A DNA stretch of 64,000 nucleotides from Calliopsis andreniformis (GCF_051401765.1 NW_027480548.1:1054001-1118000); one strand, 5' to 3'. Positions 1 through 15,610 are shown, numbered from the stretch's first letter. The notes: generated from the sequence alone by a model not told the origin. Numbers and translations are program-made.

Positions 1-2420
1 TTGAGGATTGAAGATTAGAGGATTGGGGATTGAGGATTGAAGATTGAGGATTCAGGATTGAGGATTCAGAATTGAGGTTTGAGGACTGAGGATTGAGGAT
101 TGAAGATTGAGTATTGAGGATTGAGGATTGAGGATTGAAGAATGAGGATTGAGGATTGAGGATGAGGGCTGAGGGTTGAGGATTGAGGTTTGAGGACTGA
201 GGACTCAGGATTGAGGATTGAGAATTGAGGATTGAGGATTGATGATTGAAGATTGAAGATTGGGTATTGAGGATTGAAGAATGAGGATTGAGGATTGAGG
301 ATTGAGGACTGGGGATTGAAGATTGAGTATTGAGGATTGAAGACTGACGATTGAGGATTGAGGATTGAGGATTGAGGATTGAGGATTGAGGATTGAGGAT
401 TGAAGGTTGAGTATTGAGGATTGAAGGCTGTCGATTGAGGATTGAGGATTGAGGATTGAGGATTGAGTATTGAGGATTGACGATTGAAGTTTGAGTTTTG
501 AGGATTGAGGATTGAGGATTGAGGATTGAGGATAGAGGATTGAGGATGAGGGCTGAGGGTTGAGGATTGTGGTTTGAGGACTGAGGACTGAGTATTGAGG
601 ATTGAGAATTCAGGATTGAGGATTGAGTATTAAAGATTGAGGATTGGGTATTGAGGATTGAAGAATGAGGATTGAGGATTGTGTATTGAGGACTGAGGAT
701 TGAAGATTGAGTATTCAGCATTGGAGATTGCCGACTGAGGATTGAGGATTGAGGATTGAGGATTGAGGATTGATGATTGAAGATTGAAGATTGCTTTTGA
801 GGATTGAAGAATGAGGACTGAGGATTGAGGATTGAGGATTGAGGATTGAAGAATGAGTATTGAGGATTGAAGTCTGACGATTGAGGATTGAGGATTGAGG
901 ATAGAGGATTGAGGATTGAGGATTGAGGATTGAGGATTGAGAATTGAGGATTGAGGATTGAAGATTGAGTATTGGGTATTGAGGATTGAAGAATGCGGAT
1001 TGAAAATTGAGGATTGAGGATTCAGAATTGAGGATTGAGTATTGAGGATTGAAAATTGAGGATTGGGTATTGAGGATGGAAGAATGAGGATTGAGGATTC
1101 AGGATTGAGGATTGTAGATTGAGTATTGAGGATTGAAGATTGACGATTGAGGATTCAGGACTGAGGATTGAGGACTGAATATTGGGGTCAGAGTGTTGAG
1201 GGTTGAGTGATGAGAATTGATGTTTGTGGATAGAGGTTTGATGATTGCAGATTGACTATTGAGTATTGAAAACTGTGAATTGAGGATATTCTATTGAGGA
1301 TTGAGGATTGACAACTGATTGTTGAGGACTGAGGGCCGAAGATTGAGGATTCAGGATTGAGGATTCAGAATTGAGGTTTGAGGACTGAGGATTGAGGATT
1401 GAAGATTGAGTATTGAGGATTGAAGATTGAGGATTGAAGATTGAGGGCCGAAGATTGAGGATTCAGGATTGACGATTCAGGATTGAGGATTGAGGACTGA
1501 GGATTGGGGATTGAGGAATGAGGAATGAGGATTCAGGATTGAAGATTGAGTATTGAGGATTGAAGATTGAGGGTTGAGGATTATGGATTGAAGATTGAGG
1601 ATTTGGGACGGAGGATTGAGGATTGAGGATCGAGGATAGAAGATTGAGGATTGGGGATTGAGGATTGAAGATTGAGTGTTCAGGATTGAGGATTCAGGAT
1701 TGAGGTTTGAGGACTGAGGGTTGAGGATTGAAGATTGAGTATTGAGGATTGAAGGTTGAGGATTGAGGATTGAGGATTGAGGACTGAGGATGAGGGCTGA
1801 GGGTTGAGGATTGAGGTTTGAGGACTGAGGACTGAGGATTGAGGATTGAGAGTTGAGGATTGAGGATTGAGGATTGAAGATTGAGGATTGGGTATTGAGG
1901 ATTGAAGAATGAGGATTGAGGATTGAGGATCGAAGGTTGAGTATTGAGGATTGATGATTGAGGATTGGGGACTGAGTGTTGAGGATTGAGGATTGAAGGT
2001 TGAGGATTGGGGACTGAGCGTTGAGGTTTGAGTGAAGAGAATTGATGTTTGTGGATAGAGATTTGAAGATTGCAGGTCGAGTATTGAGTATTGAAAGCCG
2101 TGAATTGATGATATTCTATTGAGGATGGAGGATTGACAACTGATTGTTGAGGACTGAGGGCTGAAGATTGAGGATTCAGGATTGAGGATTCAGGATTGAG
2201 GTTTGAGGGCTGAGGATTGAGGATTGAGGATTGAGGATTGCGGATTGAAGATTGAGGATTGAGGATTGAGGATTGAGTCTTGAGGATTGACGATGAGGGC
2301 TGAGGGTTGAGGATTGAGGGTTTGAGGACTGAGGACTGAGTGTTGAGGATTGAGAATTGAGGATTGAGGATTGACGATTGAGGATTGAAGATTGAGTATT
2401 GGGTATTGAGGATCGAAGAA
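1..2420 (+). repeat. Long-range duplication in the satellite, copy A
   Basis: This block matches 4691 to about 7125 nearly base for base, including irregular landmarks such as the 'gattagagg' near base 13. The offset is 4690 bp up to about 1890. It becomes 4697 bp where copy B has one extra heptamer. Similarity fades near 2415. The duplicated unit may extend left of the window. Such low divergence between degenerate repeats implies a recent kilobase-scale duplication rather than heptamer slippage. Confidence 0.85.
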
Positions 2421-4690
2421 TGAGGACTGAGGATTGAGGATTGAGGATTGAGGATTGAAGATTGAGTATTAAGGATTGAAGGCTGAGGGTTGAGGATTGA
2501 GGATTGAAGATTGAGGATGTGGTACTGAGGATTGTGGATTGAGGATCGAGGATTGAAGATTGAGGATTGAGGATTGAGGATTGAGGATTGAGGATTGAGT
2601 ATCGTGGATTGAAGACTGAGGATTGAGGTTTAAGGATGAGGGCCGAGGGTTGAGGATTGAGGTATGAGGACTGAGGACTGAGGATTGAGGATTGAGAATT
2701 GAGGATTGAGAATTGAGGATTAAAGATTGAGGATTGGGTATTGATTATTGGAGAATGAGTATTGAGGATTGAGGATTGAGGATTGAGGATTGAAGATTGA
2801 GTATTGAGGATTGAAGACTGACAATTGAGGATTGAGGATTGAAGACTGAGAATTGAGGATTGAGGATTGAGGATTGAAGATTGAGGATTGGGTATTGAGG
2901 ATTGAAGAATGAGGATTGAGGATTGAGGATTGAGGATTGAGGATTGAGGATTGAAGATTGAGTATTGAGGATTGAAGTTTGAGGGTTGAGGATTGAGGAT
3001 TGAAGATTGAGTATTTGGGACTGAGAAATGAGGATTGGGGATTGAGTATTGAAGATTGAGGATTGGGTATTGAGGGTTGAAGAATGAGGATTGAGGATTC
3101 AGGATTGAGGATTGAGGATTGAAGATTGAGTATTGAGAATTGAAGATTGAGGGTTGAGGATTGAGGATTGAAGATTGAGTATTGAGGATTGAAGATTGAG
3201 GATTGAGGATTGAGGATTGAGGATTGAGGATTGAAGATTGAGGATTGGGGATTGAGGATTGAAGATTGAGGACTCAGGATTGAGGATTCAGAATTGATGT
3301 CTGCGGACTGAGTATTGAGGATTGAAGATTGAGTATTGAGGATTGAGGATTGAGGATTGAAGATTGAGGATTGAGGATTGAGGATTGAGGATTGAGGATT
3401 GATGATTGAAGATTGAAAATTGCTTATTGAGGATTGAAGAATGAGGACTGAGGACTGAGGATTGAGGATTGAAGATTGAGTTTTGGGTATTGAGGTTTGA
3501 AGAATGAGGATTGAAAATTTAGGATTGAGGATTCAGAATTGAGGATTGAGGATTGAGGATTGAAGATTGAGGATTGGGTATTGAGGATTGAAGAATGAGG
3601 ATTGAGGATTGAGGATTGAGGACTGAGGGTTGAAGATTGAGTATTGAGGATTGTAGATTGGCGATTGAGGATTGAGGATTGAGGATTGAGGACTGAATAT
3701 TGGGGACAGAGTGTTGAGGGTTGAGTGATGAGAATTGATGTTTGTGGATAGAGGTTTGATGATTGCAGATTGAGTATTGAGTATTGAAAACTGTGAATTG
3801 AGGATATACTATTGAGTACTGAGGGTTGACAACTGATTGTTGAGGACTGAGGGCCGAAGTTTGAGGATACAGGATTGAGGATTCAGAATTGAGGTTTGAG
3901 GACTGAGGATTGAGGATTGAGGATTGGGTATTGAGGATTGAAGATTGAGGATTGAGGATTGACGATGAGGGCTGAGGGTTGAGGATTGAGGTTGAGGACT
4001 GAGGACTGAGGGTTGAGGATTGAGAATTGAGGATTGAGGATTGAGGATTGAAGATTGAGTATTGGGCATTGAGGATTGAAGAATGAGGATTGAGGATTGA
4101 GGATTGAGGATTGTAGATTGAGTATTGAGGATTGAAGGTTGACGATTGAGGATTGAGGATTGAGGATTGAGGACTGAATATTGGGGACAGAGTGTTGAGG
4201 GTTGAGTGATGAGAATTGATGTTTGTGGATAGAGGTTTGATGATTGCAGATTGAGTATTGAGTATTGAAAACTGTGAATTGAGGATATTCTATTGAGGAT
4301 TGAGGATTGACAACTGATTGTTGAGGACTGAGGGCCGAAGATCGAGGATTCAGGATTGAGGATTCAGAATTGAGGTTTGAGGACTGAGGATTGAGGATTG
4401 AAGATTGAGTATTGAGGATTGAAGTTTGAGGATTGAGGATTGAGGATTGAGGATTGAGGATTGAGGATGAGGGCTGAGGGTTGAGGATTGAGGTTTGAGG
4501 ACTGAGGACTGAGGATTGAGGATTGAGAATTGAGGATTGAAGATTGAGGATTTAAGATTGAAGATTCAGTATTGAGGATTGAAGATTGAGGGTTGAGGAT
4601 TATGGATTGAAGATTGAGGATTTGGGACTGATGATTGAGGATTGAGGATCGAGGATTGAAGATTGAGGATTGAGGATTGAGGATTGAGGA

Positions 4691-7125
4691 TTGAGGATTG
4701 AAGATTAGAGGATTGGGGATTGAGGATTGAAGATTGAGGATTCAGGATTGAGGATTCAGAATTGAGGTTTGAGGACTGAGGATTGAGGATTGAAGATTGA
4801 GTATTGAGGATTGAGGATTGAGGATTGAAGAATGAGGATTGAGGATTGAGGATGAGGGCTGAGGGTTGAGGATTGAGGTTTGAGGACTGAGGACTCAGGA
4901 TTGAGGATTGAGAATTGAGGATTGAGGATTGATGATTGAAGATTGAAGATTGGGTATTGAGGATTGAAGAATGAGGATTGAGGATTGAGGATTGAGGACT
5001 GGGGATTGAAGATTGAGTATTGAGGATTGAAGACTGACGATTGAGGATTGAGGATTGAGGATTGAGGATTGAGGATTGAAGATTGAGGTTTGAAGGTTGA
5101 GTATTGAGGATTGAAGGCTGTCGATTGAGGATTGAGGATTGAGGATTGAGGATTGAGTATTGAGGATTGACGATTGAAGTTTGAGTTTTGAGGATTGAGG
5201 ATTGAGGATTGAGGATTGAGGATAGAGGATTGAGGATGAGGGCTGAGGGTTGAGGATTGTGGTTTGAGGACTGAGGACTGAGTATTGAGGATTGAGAATT
5301 CAGGATTGAGGATTGAGTATTAAAGATTGAGGATTGGGTATTGAGGATTGAAGAATGAGGATTGAGGATTGTGTATTGAGGACTGAGGATTGAAGATTGA
5401 GTATTCAGCATTGGAGATTGCCGACTGAGGATTGAGGATTGAGGATTGAGGATTGAGGATTGATGATTGAAGATTGAAGATTGCTTTTGAGGATTGAAGA
5501 ATGAGGACTGAGGATTGAGGATTGAGGATTGAGGATTGAAGAATGAGTATTGAGGATTGAAGTCTGACGATTGAGGATTGAGGATTGAGGATAGAGGATT
5601 GAGGATTGAGGATTGAGGATTGAGGATTGAGAATTGAGGATTGAGGATTGAAGATTGAGTATTGGGTATTGAGGATTGAAGAATGCGGATTGAAAATTGA
5701 GGATTGAGGATTCAGAATTGAGGATTGAGTATTGAGGATTGAAAATTGAGGATTGGGTATTGAGGATGGAAGAATGAGGATTGAGGATTCAGGATTGAGG
5801 ATTGTAGATTGAGTATTGAGGATTGAAGATTGACGATTGAGGATTCAGGACTGAGGATTGAGGACTGAATATTGGGGACAGAGTGTTGAGGGTTGAGTGA
5901 TGAGAATTGATGTTTGTGGATAGAGGTTTGATGATTGCAGATTGACTATTGAGTATTGAAAACTGTGAATTGAGGATATTCTATTGAGGATTGAGGATTG
6001 ACAACTGATTGTTGAGGACTGAGGGCCGAAGATTGAGGATTCAGGATTGAGGATTCAGAATTGAGGTTTGAGGACTGAGGATTGAGGATTGAAGATTGAG
6101 TATTGAGGATTGAAGATTGAGGATTGAAGATTGAGGGCCGAAGATTGAGGATTCAGGATTGACGATTCAGGATTGAGGATTGAGGACTGAGGATTGGGGA
6201 TTGAGGATTGAGGAATGAGGATTCAGGATTGAAGATTGAGTATTGAGGATTGAAGATTGAGGGTTGAGGATTATGGATTGAAGATTGAGGATTTGGGACG
6301 GAGGATTGAGGATTGAGGATCGAGGATAGAAGATTGAGGATTGGGGATTGAGGATTGAAGATTGAGTGTTCAGGATTGAGGATTCAGGATTGAGGTTTGA
6401 GGACTGAGGGTTGAGGATTGAAGATTGAGTATTGAGGATTGAAGGTTGAGGATTGAGGATTGAGGATTGAGGACTGAGGATGAGGGCTGAGGGTTGAGGA
6501 TTGAGGTTTGAGGACTGAGGACTGAGGACTGAGGATTGAGGATTGAGAGTTGAGGATTGAGGATTGAGGATTGAAGATTGAGGATTGGGTATTGAGGATT
6601 GAAGAATGAGGATTGAGGATTGAGGATCGAAGGTTGAGTATTGAGGATTGATGATTGAGGATTGGGGACTGAGTGTTGAGGATTGAGGATTGAAGGTTGA
6701 GGATTGGGGACTGAGCGTTGAGGTTTGAGTGAAGAGAATTGATGTTTGTGGATAGAGATTTGAAGATTGCAGGTCGAGTATTGAGTATTGAAAGCTGTGA
6801 ATTGATGATATTCTATTGAGGATGGAGGATTGACAACTGATTGTTGAGGACTGAGGGCTGAAGATTGAGGATTCAGGATTGAGGATTCAGGATTGAGGTT
6901 TGAGGGCTGAGGATTGAGGATTGAGGATTGAGGATTGCGGATTGAAGATTGAGGATTAAGGATTGAGGATTGAGTCTTGAGGATTGACGATGAGGGCTGA
7001 GGGTTGAGGATTGAGGGTTTGAGGACTGAGGACTGAGTGTTGAGGATTGAGAATTGAGGATTGAGGATTGACGATTGAGGATTGACGATTGAGGATTGAA
7101 GATTGAGTATTGGGTATTGAGGATT
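4691..7125 (+). repeat. Long-range duplication in the satellite, copy B
   Basis: Partner of the block at 1-2420. Only scattered substitutions and one inserted heptamer (near 6530) separate the two. It contains two copies of the divergent landmark segment, around 5909 and 6741. Confidence 0.85.
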
Positions 7126-10100
7126 GAAGAATGAGGATTGAAAATTAAGGATTGAGGATTCAGAATTGAGGATTGAGGATTGAGGATTGAAAATTGAGGA
7201 TTGGGTATTGAGCATGGAAGAATGAGGATTGAGGATTGAGGATTGAGGATTGTAGATTGAGTATTGAGGATTGAAGATTGACGATTGAGGATTGAGGAAT
7301 GAGGATTGAGGATTGAAGATTGACTATTGAGGATTGAAGACTGACGATTGAGGATTGAGGTTTGAGGACTGATGATTGAGGATTGAGGACAGAGGATTGA
7401 ATGTTGAGGGTTGAGGATTATGGACTGAAGATTGAGGATTTCGGACTGAGGATTGAGGATTGAGGATCGAGGATTGAAAATTGAGGAATCAGTATTGAGG
7501 ATTGAGGATTGAGGATTGAAGAATGAGGATTGAAAATTGAGGATTGATGGTTGAGGATTGAAGATTGAGGATTGGCTATTGAGGATGGAAGAATGAGGAT
7601 TGAGGATCGAGGATTGAGGATTGAGGATTGAAGATTGTGTATTGAGGATTGAAGATTGACGATTGAGGGTTGAGGATTGAGGATTGAAGATTGAGGATTG
7701 GGGACTGAGTGTTGAGTGTTGAGTGATGAGAATTGATGTTTGTGGATAGGGATTTGAAGATTGCAGATTGAGTATTGCGAATTGAAAACTCTGAACTGAG
7801 GATATTCTATTGAGGATTGAGGATTGACAACTGACTGTTGAGGACTGAGGGCCGAAGACTGAGGATTCAGGATTGAGGATTCAGGATTGAGGTTTGGGGA
7901 CTGAGGATTGAGAATTGAGGATTGAGGATTGAAGATTGACGATTGAGGATTGAGGATTGAGGATTGAGGATTGGTGATTGAGGATTGAGGATTGAGGGTT
8001 GAGGATTCAAGTTTGAGTACTGAGGATTGAAGATTGAGGATTGAAGATTGAGGATTGGGGATTTAGGTTTGAAGCTTGAGGATTGGTGACTGAGTATTGA
8101 GGGTTGAGTGATTAGAATTGATGTTTGTGGATAGAGATCTGAAGATTGCAAATTGAGTAATGAGTATTGAAAACTGTGAATTGAGGATATTCTATTGAGG
8201 ATTGGGGATTGACAACTGATTGTTGAGGACTGGGGGCTGAAGCTTGAGGATTCAGGATTGTGGATTCAGGATTGAGAATTGAGGATTGAGGATTCAGGAT
8301 TGAAGATTGTGGATTCGGTACTGAGGATTGAAGGATGAGGATTGAGGATTGAGGTATTGAGGATTGAGGATTGCAGATTGAGTATTGAGGATTGAAAATT
8401 GAGGATTAAGGATTGAGGATTGAGGATTGAGGATTGAGGATAGAGGATTGAATATTGAGTATTGAGGATTGAAGATTGAGGATTGAGGATTGAGGATTGA
8501 GGATTGAGGATTGAAGATTGAGGGTTGGAGATTGAGGATTGAAGATTGAGGATTCAGGATTGAGGTTTCAGAATTGTGGTTTGAGGACTGAGGATTGAGG
8601 ATTGAAGATTGGGTATTGAGGATTCAGGATTGAGGATTCAGGTTTGAGGTTTGAGGGCTGAGGATTGAGGATTGAGGATTGAGGATTGAGGATTGTGGAT
8701 TGAGGATTGAAATTTGAGGATTAGTTATTGCGGATTGAACATTGAGGGCTGAGGATTGAGGATTGAGGATCGACGATTGGGGATTGAAGATTGAATATTG
8801 ATGATTGAAGATTGAGTATTGAGAATTGAGGATTGAGGATTGAGGATTGAAGATTGAGGATTCGGTATTGAGGATTGAAGAATGAGGACTGAGGATTGAG
8901 GATTGAGGATTGAGGATTGCAGATTGAGTATTGAGGATTGAAGGTTGAGGATTGAGGATTGAGTATTGAGGATAGAGGATTGAGGATTGAGGATTGAAGA
9001 TTGAGCATTGAGGATTGAAGATTGAGGATTGAGGATTGAGTTTTGAGGATTGAGGATTGAAGATTGAGGACTGGGGATTGAGGATTGAAGAATGAGGATT
9101 GAGGATTGAGGATTGAGGATTGAGGGTTGAAGATTGAGTATTGAGGATTGAGGACTGACGATTGAGGATTGAGGCTTGAGGATTGAGGATTGAGGATTGA
9201 GGATTGAAGATTGAGGATTGGGTATTGAGGATTGAAGAATGAGGATTGAGGATTGAGGATTGAGGATTGAGGGTTGAAGATTGAGTATTGAGGATTGTAG
9301 ACTGACGATTGAGGATTGAGGATTGAGGATTGAGGACTGAATATTGGGGACAGAGTGTTGGGGGTTGAGTGATGAGAATTGATGTTTGTGGATAGAGGTT
9401 TGATGATTGCAGATTGAGTATTGAGTATTGAAAGCTGTGAATTGAGGATATTCTAATGAGAATTGAGGATTGACAACTGATTTTTGAGGACTGAGGGCCG
9501 AAGATCGAGGATTCAGGATTGAGGATTCAGTATTGAGGTTTGAGGACTGAGGATTGAGGATTGAAGATTGAGTATTGAGGATTGAAGTTTGAGGATTGAG
9601 GATTCAGGATTGAGTATTGAGGATGAGGGCTGAGGGTTGAGGATTGTGGTTTGAGGACTGAGGACTGAGGATTGAGGACTGACAATTGAGGATTGAGGAT
9701 TGAGGATTGAAGATTGAAGATTCAGTATTGAGGATTGAAGATTGAGGGTTGAGGATTATGGATTGAAGATTGAGGATTTGGGATTGAGGATTGAAGATTG
9801 AGGACTCAGGATTGAGGATTCAGAATTGATGTCTGCGGACTGAGTATTGAGGATTGAAGATTGAGTATTGAGGATTGAGGATTGAGGATTGAAGATTGAG
9901 GATTGAGGATTGAGGATTGAGGATTGAGGATTGATGATTGAAGATTGAAAATTGCTTATTGAGGATTGAAGAATGAGGTCTGAGGATTGAGGGTTGAGGA
10001 TTGAGGATTGAAGAATGAGTATTGAGGATTGAATACTGACGATTGAGGATTGAGAATTGAGGATTGAGGATTGAGGATTGTGGATTGAGGATTGATAATT

Positions 10101-12839
10101 GAGGATTGAGGATTGACGATTGAGTATTGGGTATTGAGTTTTGAAGAATGAGGATTGAAAATTGAGGCTAGAGGATTCAGAATTGAGGATTGAGGATCGA
10201 GGATTGAAGATTGAGTATTGGGTAGTGAGGATTGAAGAATGAGGATTGAGGATTGAGGATTGAGGACTGAGGATTGAAGATTGAGTATTGAGGATTGTAG
10301 ATTGACGATTGAGGATTGAGGATTGAGGATTGAGGACTGAATATTGGGGACAGAGTGTTGAGGGTTGAGTGATGAGATTTGATGTTTGTGGATAGAGGTT
10401 TGATGATTGCAGATTGAGTATTGAGAATTGAAAACTGTGAATTGAGGATATACTATTGAGTATTGAGGATTGACAACTGATTGTTGAGGACTCAGGGCCG
10501 AAGATTGAGGATTCAGGATTAAGTATTCAGAATTGAGGTTTGAGGACTGAGGATTGAGTATTGAAGATTGAGTATTGAGGATTGAAGATTGAGGATTGAG
10601 GATGGAGGATTGAGGATTGAGGATGGACGATGAGGGCAGAGGGTTGAGGATTGAGGGTTTGAGGACTGAGGACTGAGGGTTGAGAATTGAGAATTGAGGA
10701 TTGAGGACTGAGGATTGAGGATTGAAGATTGAGTATTGGGTATTGAGGATTGAAGAATGAGGATTGAAAATTGAGGATTTAGGATTCAGAATTGAGGATT
10801 GAGGATTGAAGATTGAATATTGATGATTGATGATTGAGTATTGAGAATTGAGGATTGAGGATTGAGGATTGAAGATTGAGGATTCGGTATTGAGGATTGA
10901 AGAATGCGGATTGAGGATTGAGGATTGAGGATTGAGGATTGCAGATTGAGTATTGAGGATTGAAGATTGAGGATTGAGGGTTGAGTATTGAGGATTGAGG
11001 ATTGAGGATTGAGGATTGAAGATTGAAGATTGAGTATTGGGTATTGAGGATTGAAGAATGAGGATTGAAAATTGAGGATTGAGGATTCAGAATTGAGGAT
11101 TGAGGATTGAGGATTGAAGATTGAGGATAGGGTATTGAGGATGGAAGAATGAGGATTGAGCATTGTGGATTGAGGATTGTAGATTGAGTATTGAGGATTG
11201 AAGATTGACGATTGAGGATTGAGGATTGAGGATTGAGGACTGAATATTGGGGACAGAGTGTTGAGGGTTGAGTGATGAGAATTGATGTTTGTGGATAGAG
11301 GATTGATGATTGCAGATTGAGTATTAAGTATTGAAAACTGTGAATTGAGGATATTCTATTGAGGATTGAGGATTGACAGCTGATTGTTGAGGACTGAGGG
11401 CCGAAGATTGAGGATTCAGGATTGAGGATTCAGAATTGAGGTTTGAGGACTGAGGATTGAGGATTGAGGATTGGGTATTGAGGATTGAAGAATGAGGATT
11501 GAGGATTGAGGATTGAGGATTGAAGATTGAGTATTGAAGATTGAAGCCCGACGATTGAGGATTGAGGATTGAGGATTGAGTATTGAGGATGGAGGATTGA
11601 AGATTGAGTATTGAGGATTGAAGATTGAGGATTGAGGTTTGGGGACTGAGGATTGAGGATTGAGGATTGAGGATTGAGGATTGAGGATTGAGAATTGAAG
11701 ATTGAGTATTGAAGATTGAACACTGACGATTGAGGATTGAGTATTGAACATTGAGTATTCAGGATTGGAGATTGACGATTGAGGATTGAGGATTGAGGAT
11801 CGAGGATTGAGGAGTGAGGATTGAAGGTTGAGTATTGAGGATTGAAGATTGAGGATTGGGGACTGAGTGTTGAGGATTGAGGATTGAAGATTGAGGATTG
11901 GGTATTGAGGATTGAAGAATGAGGATTGGGGATTGAGGATTGAGGATTGGGGATGGAAGATTGAGTATTGAGGATTGAAGACTGACGATTGAGGATTGAG
12001 GATTGAGGATTGAGGATTGAGGATTGAGGATTGAGGATTGAAGATTGAGTATTGAGTATTGAAGGCTGTCGATTGAGGATTGAGGATTGAGGATTGAGTA
12101 TTGAGGATTGACGATTGAAGTTTGAGTGTTGAGGATTGAAGGTTGACGATTGAGGATTGAGGATTGAGGATTGAGGATGAGGGCTGAGGGTTGAGGATTG
12201 TGGTTTGAGGACTGAGGACTGAGGATTGAGGATTGAGAATTCAGGATTGAGGATTGAGTATTAAAGGTTGAGGATTGGGTATTGAGGATTGAAGATTGAG
12301 GATTGAGGATTGTGTATTGAGGATTGAGGATTGAAGATTGAGTATTCAGGATTGGAGATTGCCGACTGAGGATTGAGGATTGAGGATTGAGGATTGAGGA
12401 TTGGTGATTGAAGATTGAAGATTGCCTTTGAGGATTGAAGAATGAGGACTGAGGATTGAGGATTGAGGATTGAGGATTGAAGAATGAGTATTGAGGTTTG
12501 AATACTGACGATTGAGGATTGAGGATTGAGGATTGAGGATTGAGGATTGAGGATTGAGGATTGATAATTGAGGATTGAGGATTGAAGATTGAGTATTGGG
12601 TATTGAGGTTTGAAGAATGAGGATTGAAAATTGAGGATTGAGGATTCAGAATTGAGGATTACGGATTGAGGATTGAAGATTGAGGATTGGGTATTGAGGA
12701 TTGAAGAATGAGGATTGAGGATTCAGGATTGAGGATTCAGAATTGAGGTTTGAGGACTGACGATTGAGGATTGAGGATTGGGTATTGAGGATTGAAGTTT
12801 GAGGATTGAGGATTGAGGATTGAGGATTGAGGATTGAAG

Positions 12840-15100
12840 AATGAGGATTGAGGATTGAGGATGAGGGCTGAGGGTTGAGGATTGAGGTTTGAGGACTGAG
12901 GACTCAGGATTGAGGATTGAGAATTGAGGATTGAGGATTGATGATTGAAGATTGAAGATTGGGTATTGAGGATTGAAGAATGAGGATTGAGGATTGAGGA
13001 TTGAGGATTGGGGATTGAAGATTGAGTATTGAGGATTGAAGGCTGACGATTGAGGATTGAGGATTGAGGATTGAGGATTGAGGATTGAGGATTGAGGATT
13101 GATGATTGAAGATTGAAGATTGCCTTTGAGGATTGAAGAATGAGTTCTGAGGATTAAGGATTGAGGATTGAGGATTGAAGAATGAGTATTGAGGATTGAA
13201 GTCTGACGATTGAGGATTGAGGATTGAGGATAGAGGATTGAGGATTGAGGATTGAGGATTGAGGATTGAGAATTGAGGATTGAGGATTGAAGATTGAGTA
13301 TTGGGTATTGAGGATTGAAGAATGCGGATTGAAAATTGAGGATTGAGGATTCAGAATTGAGGATTGACGATTGAGGATTGAGGATTGAGGATTGGGTATT
13401 GAGGATGGAAGAATGAGGATTGAGGATTGAGGATTGAGGACTGAGGATTGAAGATTGAGTATTGAGGATTGAAGGCTGTCGATTGAGGACTGAGGACTGA
13501 GGATTGAGGATTGAGAATTCAGGATTGAGGATTGAGTATTAAAGATTGAGGATTGTAGATTGACGATTGAGGATTGAGGATTGAGGATTGAGGACTGAAT
13601 ATTGGGGACAGACTGTTGAGGGTTGAGTGATGAGGTTTGATGTTTGTGGATAGAGGTTTGATGATTGCAGAATGAGTATTGAGTATTGAAATCTGTGAAT
13701 TGAGGATATACTATTGAGTATTGAGGATTGACAACTGATTGTTGAGGACTCAGGGCCGAAGATTGAGGATTCAGGATTGAGTATTCAGAACTGAGGTTTG
13801 AGGACTGAGGATTGAGGATTGAAGATTGAGTATTGAGGATTGAAGATTGAGGATTGAGGATTGAGGATTGAGGATTGAGGATTGACGATGAGGGCTGAGG
13901 GTCGAGGATTGAGGGTTTGAGGACTGAGGACTGAGGGTTGGGGATTGAGAAATGAGGATTGAGGATTGAGGATTGAGGATTGAAGTTTGAGTATTGGGTA
14001 TTGAGGATTGAAGAATGAGGATTGAAAATTGAGGATTGAGGATTCAGAATTGAGGATTGAGGATTGAGGATTGAAGATTGAGGATTGGGTATTGAGGATG
14101 GAAGAATGAGGATTGAGGATTGAGGATTGAGGATTGTAGATTGAGTATTGAGGATTGAAGATTGACGATTGAGGATTGAGGAATGAGGATTGAGGACTGA
14201 ATATTGGGGACAGAGTGTTGAGGTTTGAGTGATGAGAATTGATGTTTGTGGATAGAGGTTTGATGATTGCAGATTGAGTATTAAGTATTGAAAACTGTGA
14301 ATTGAGGATATTCTATTGAGGATTGAGGATTGACAACTGATTGTTGAGGCCTGAGGGCCGAAGATTGAGGATTCAGGATTGAGGATTCAGAATTGAGGTT
14401 TGAGGACTGAGGATTGAGGATTGAAGATTGAGGAATGAGGATTGAGGATTGAAGATTGAGTATTGAGGATTGAAGATTGAGGGTTGAGGGTTATGGATTG
14501 ATGATTGAGGATTTGGGACGGAGGATTGAGGATTGAGGATCGAGGATAGAAGATTGAGGATTGGGGATTGAGGATTGAAGATTGAGTGTTCAGGGTTGAG
14601 GATTCAGGATTGAGGTTTGAGGACTGAGGCTTGAGGATTGAAGATTGAGTATTGAGGATTGAAGGTTGAGGATTGAGGATTGAGGATTGAGGACTGAGGA
14701 TGAGGGCTGAGGGTTGAGGATTGAGGTTTGAGGTCTGAGGACTGAGGATTGAGGATTGAGAGTTGAGGATTGAGGATTGAAGATTGAAGATTGAGGATTG
14801 GGTATTGAGGATTGAAGAATGAGGATTGAGGATTCAGGATTGAGGATTGAAGATTGAGTATTGAAGATTGAAGACCGACGATTGAGGATTGAGGATTGAG
14901 GATTGAGTATTGAGGATGGAGGATTGAAGATTGAGTATTGAGGATTGAAGATTGAGGATTGAGGTTTGGGGACTGAGGATTGAGGATTGAGGATTGAAGA
15001 TTGAGTATTGAGGATTGAAGACTGAGGATTGAGGATTGAGTATTGAGGATTGAGGATTGAAGATTTAGGATTGGGGATTGAGGATTGATGATTGAGGATT
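12840..15100 (+). repeat. Satellite duplication pair with indels, copy A
   Basis: Matches about 20140-22690. The offset changes from about 7297 to 7444 to about 7550, so the copies differ by indels of roughly 100-150 bp. Shared landmarks include 'aatctgtgaattgagg' and 'gtgttcagggttgagg'. Confidence 0.65.
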
Positions 15101-15610
15101 CAGGATTGAGGATTCAGAATTGAGGTCTGAGGACTGAGGATTGAGGATTGAAGATTGAGTATTGAGGATTGAGGATTGAGGATTGAATATTGAGGATTGA
15201 GGATTGAGGATGAGGGCTGAGAGTTGAGGATTGAGGTTTGAGGACTGAGGACTCAGGATTGAGGATTGAGAACTGAGGATTGAGGATTGATGATTGAAGA
15301 TTGAAGATTGGGTATTGAGGTTTGAAGAATGAGGATTGAGGATTGAGGATTGAGGATTGGGGATTGAAGATTGAGTATTGAGGATTGGGTAGTGAGGATG
15401 GAAGAATGAGGATTGAGGATTGTGTATTGAGGATTGATGATCGAAGATTGAGTACTCAGGATTGGAGATTGCCGACTGAGGATTGAGGATTGATGATTGA
15501 GGATTGAGGATTGATGATTGAAGATTGAAGATTGCCTTTGAGGATTGAAGAATGAGCACTGAGGATTGAGGATTGAGGATTGAGGATTGAAGAATGAGTA
15601 TTGAGGATTG
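15061..15610 (+). repeat. Amplified satellite block, copy 1 (partial)
   Basis: Closely matches the 3' part of the blocks at 16495, 18463 and 29545. The offset to the second copy is about 1561 bp. It shares the irregular heptamers of that block, for example 'attgccgactgagg' and 'attgcctttgagg'. Confidence 0.7.
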
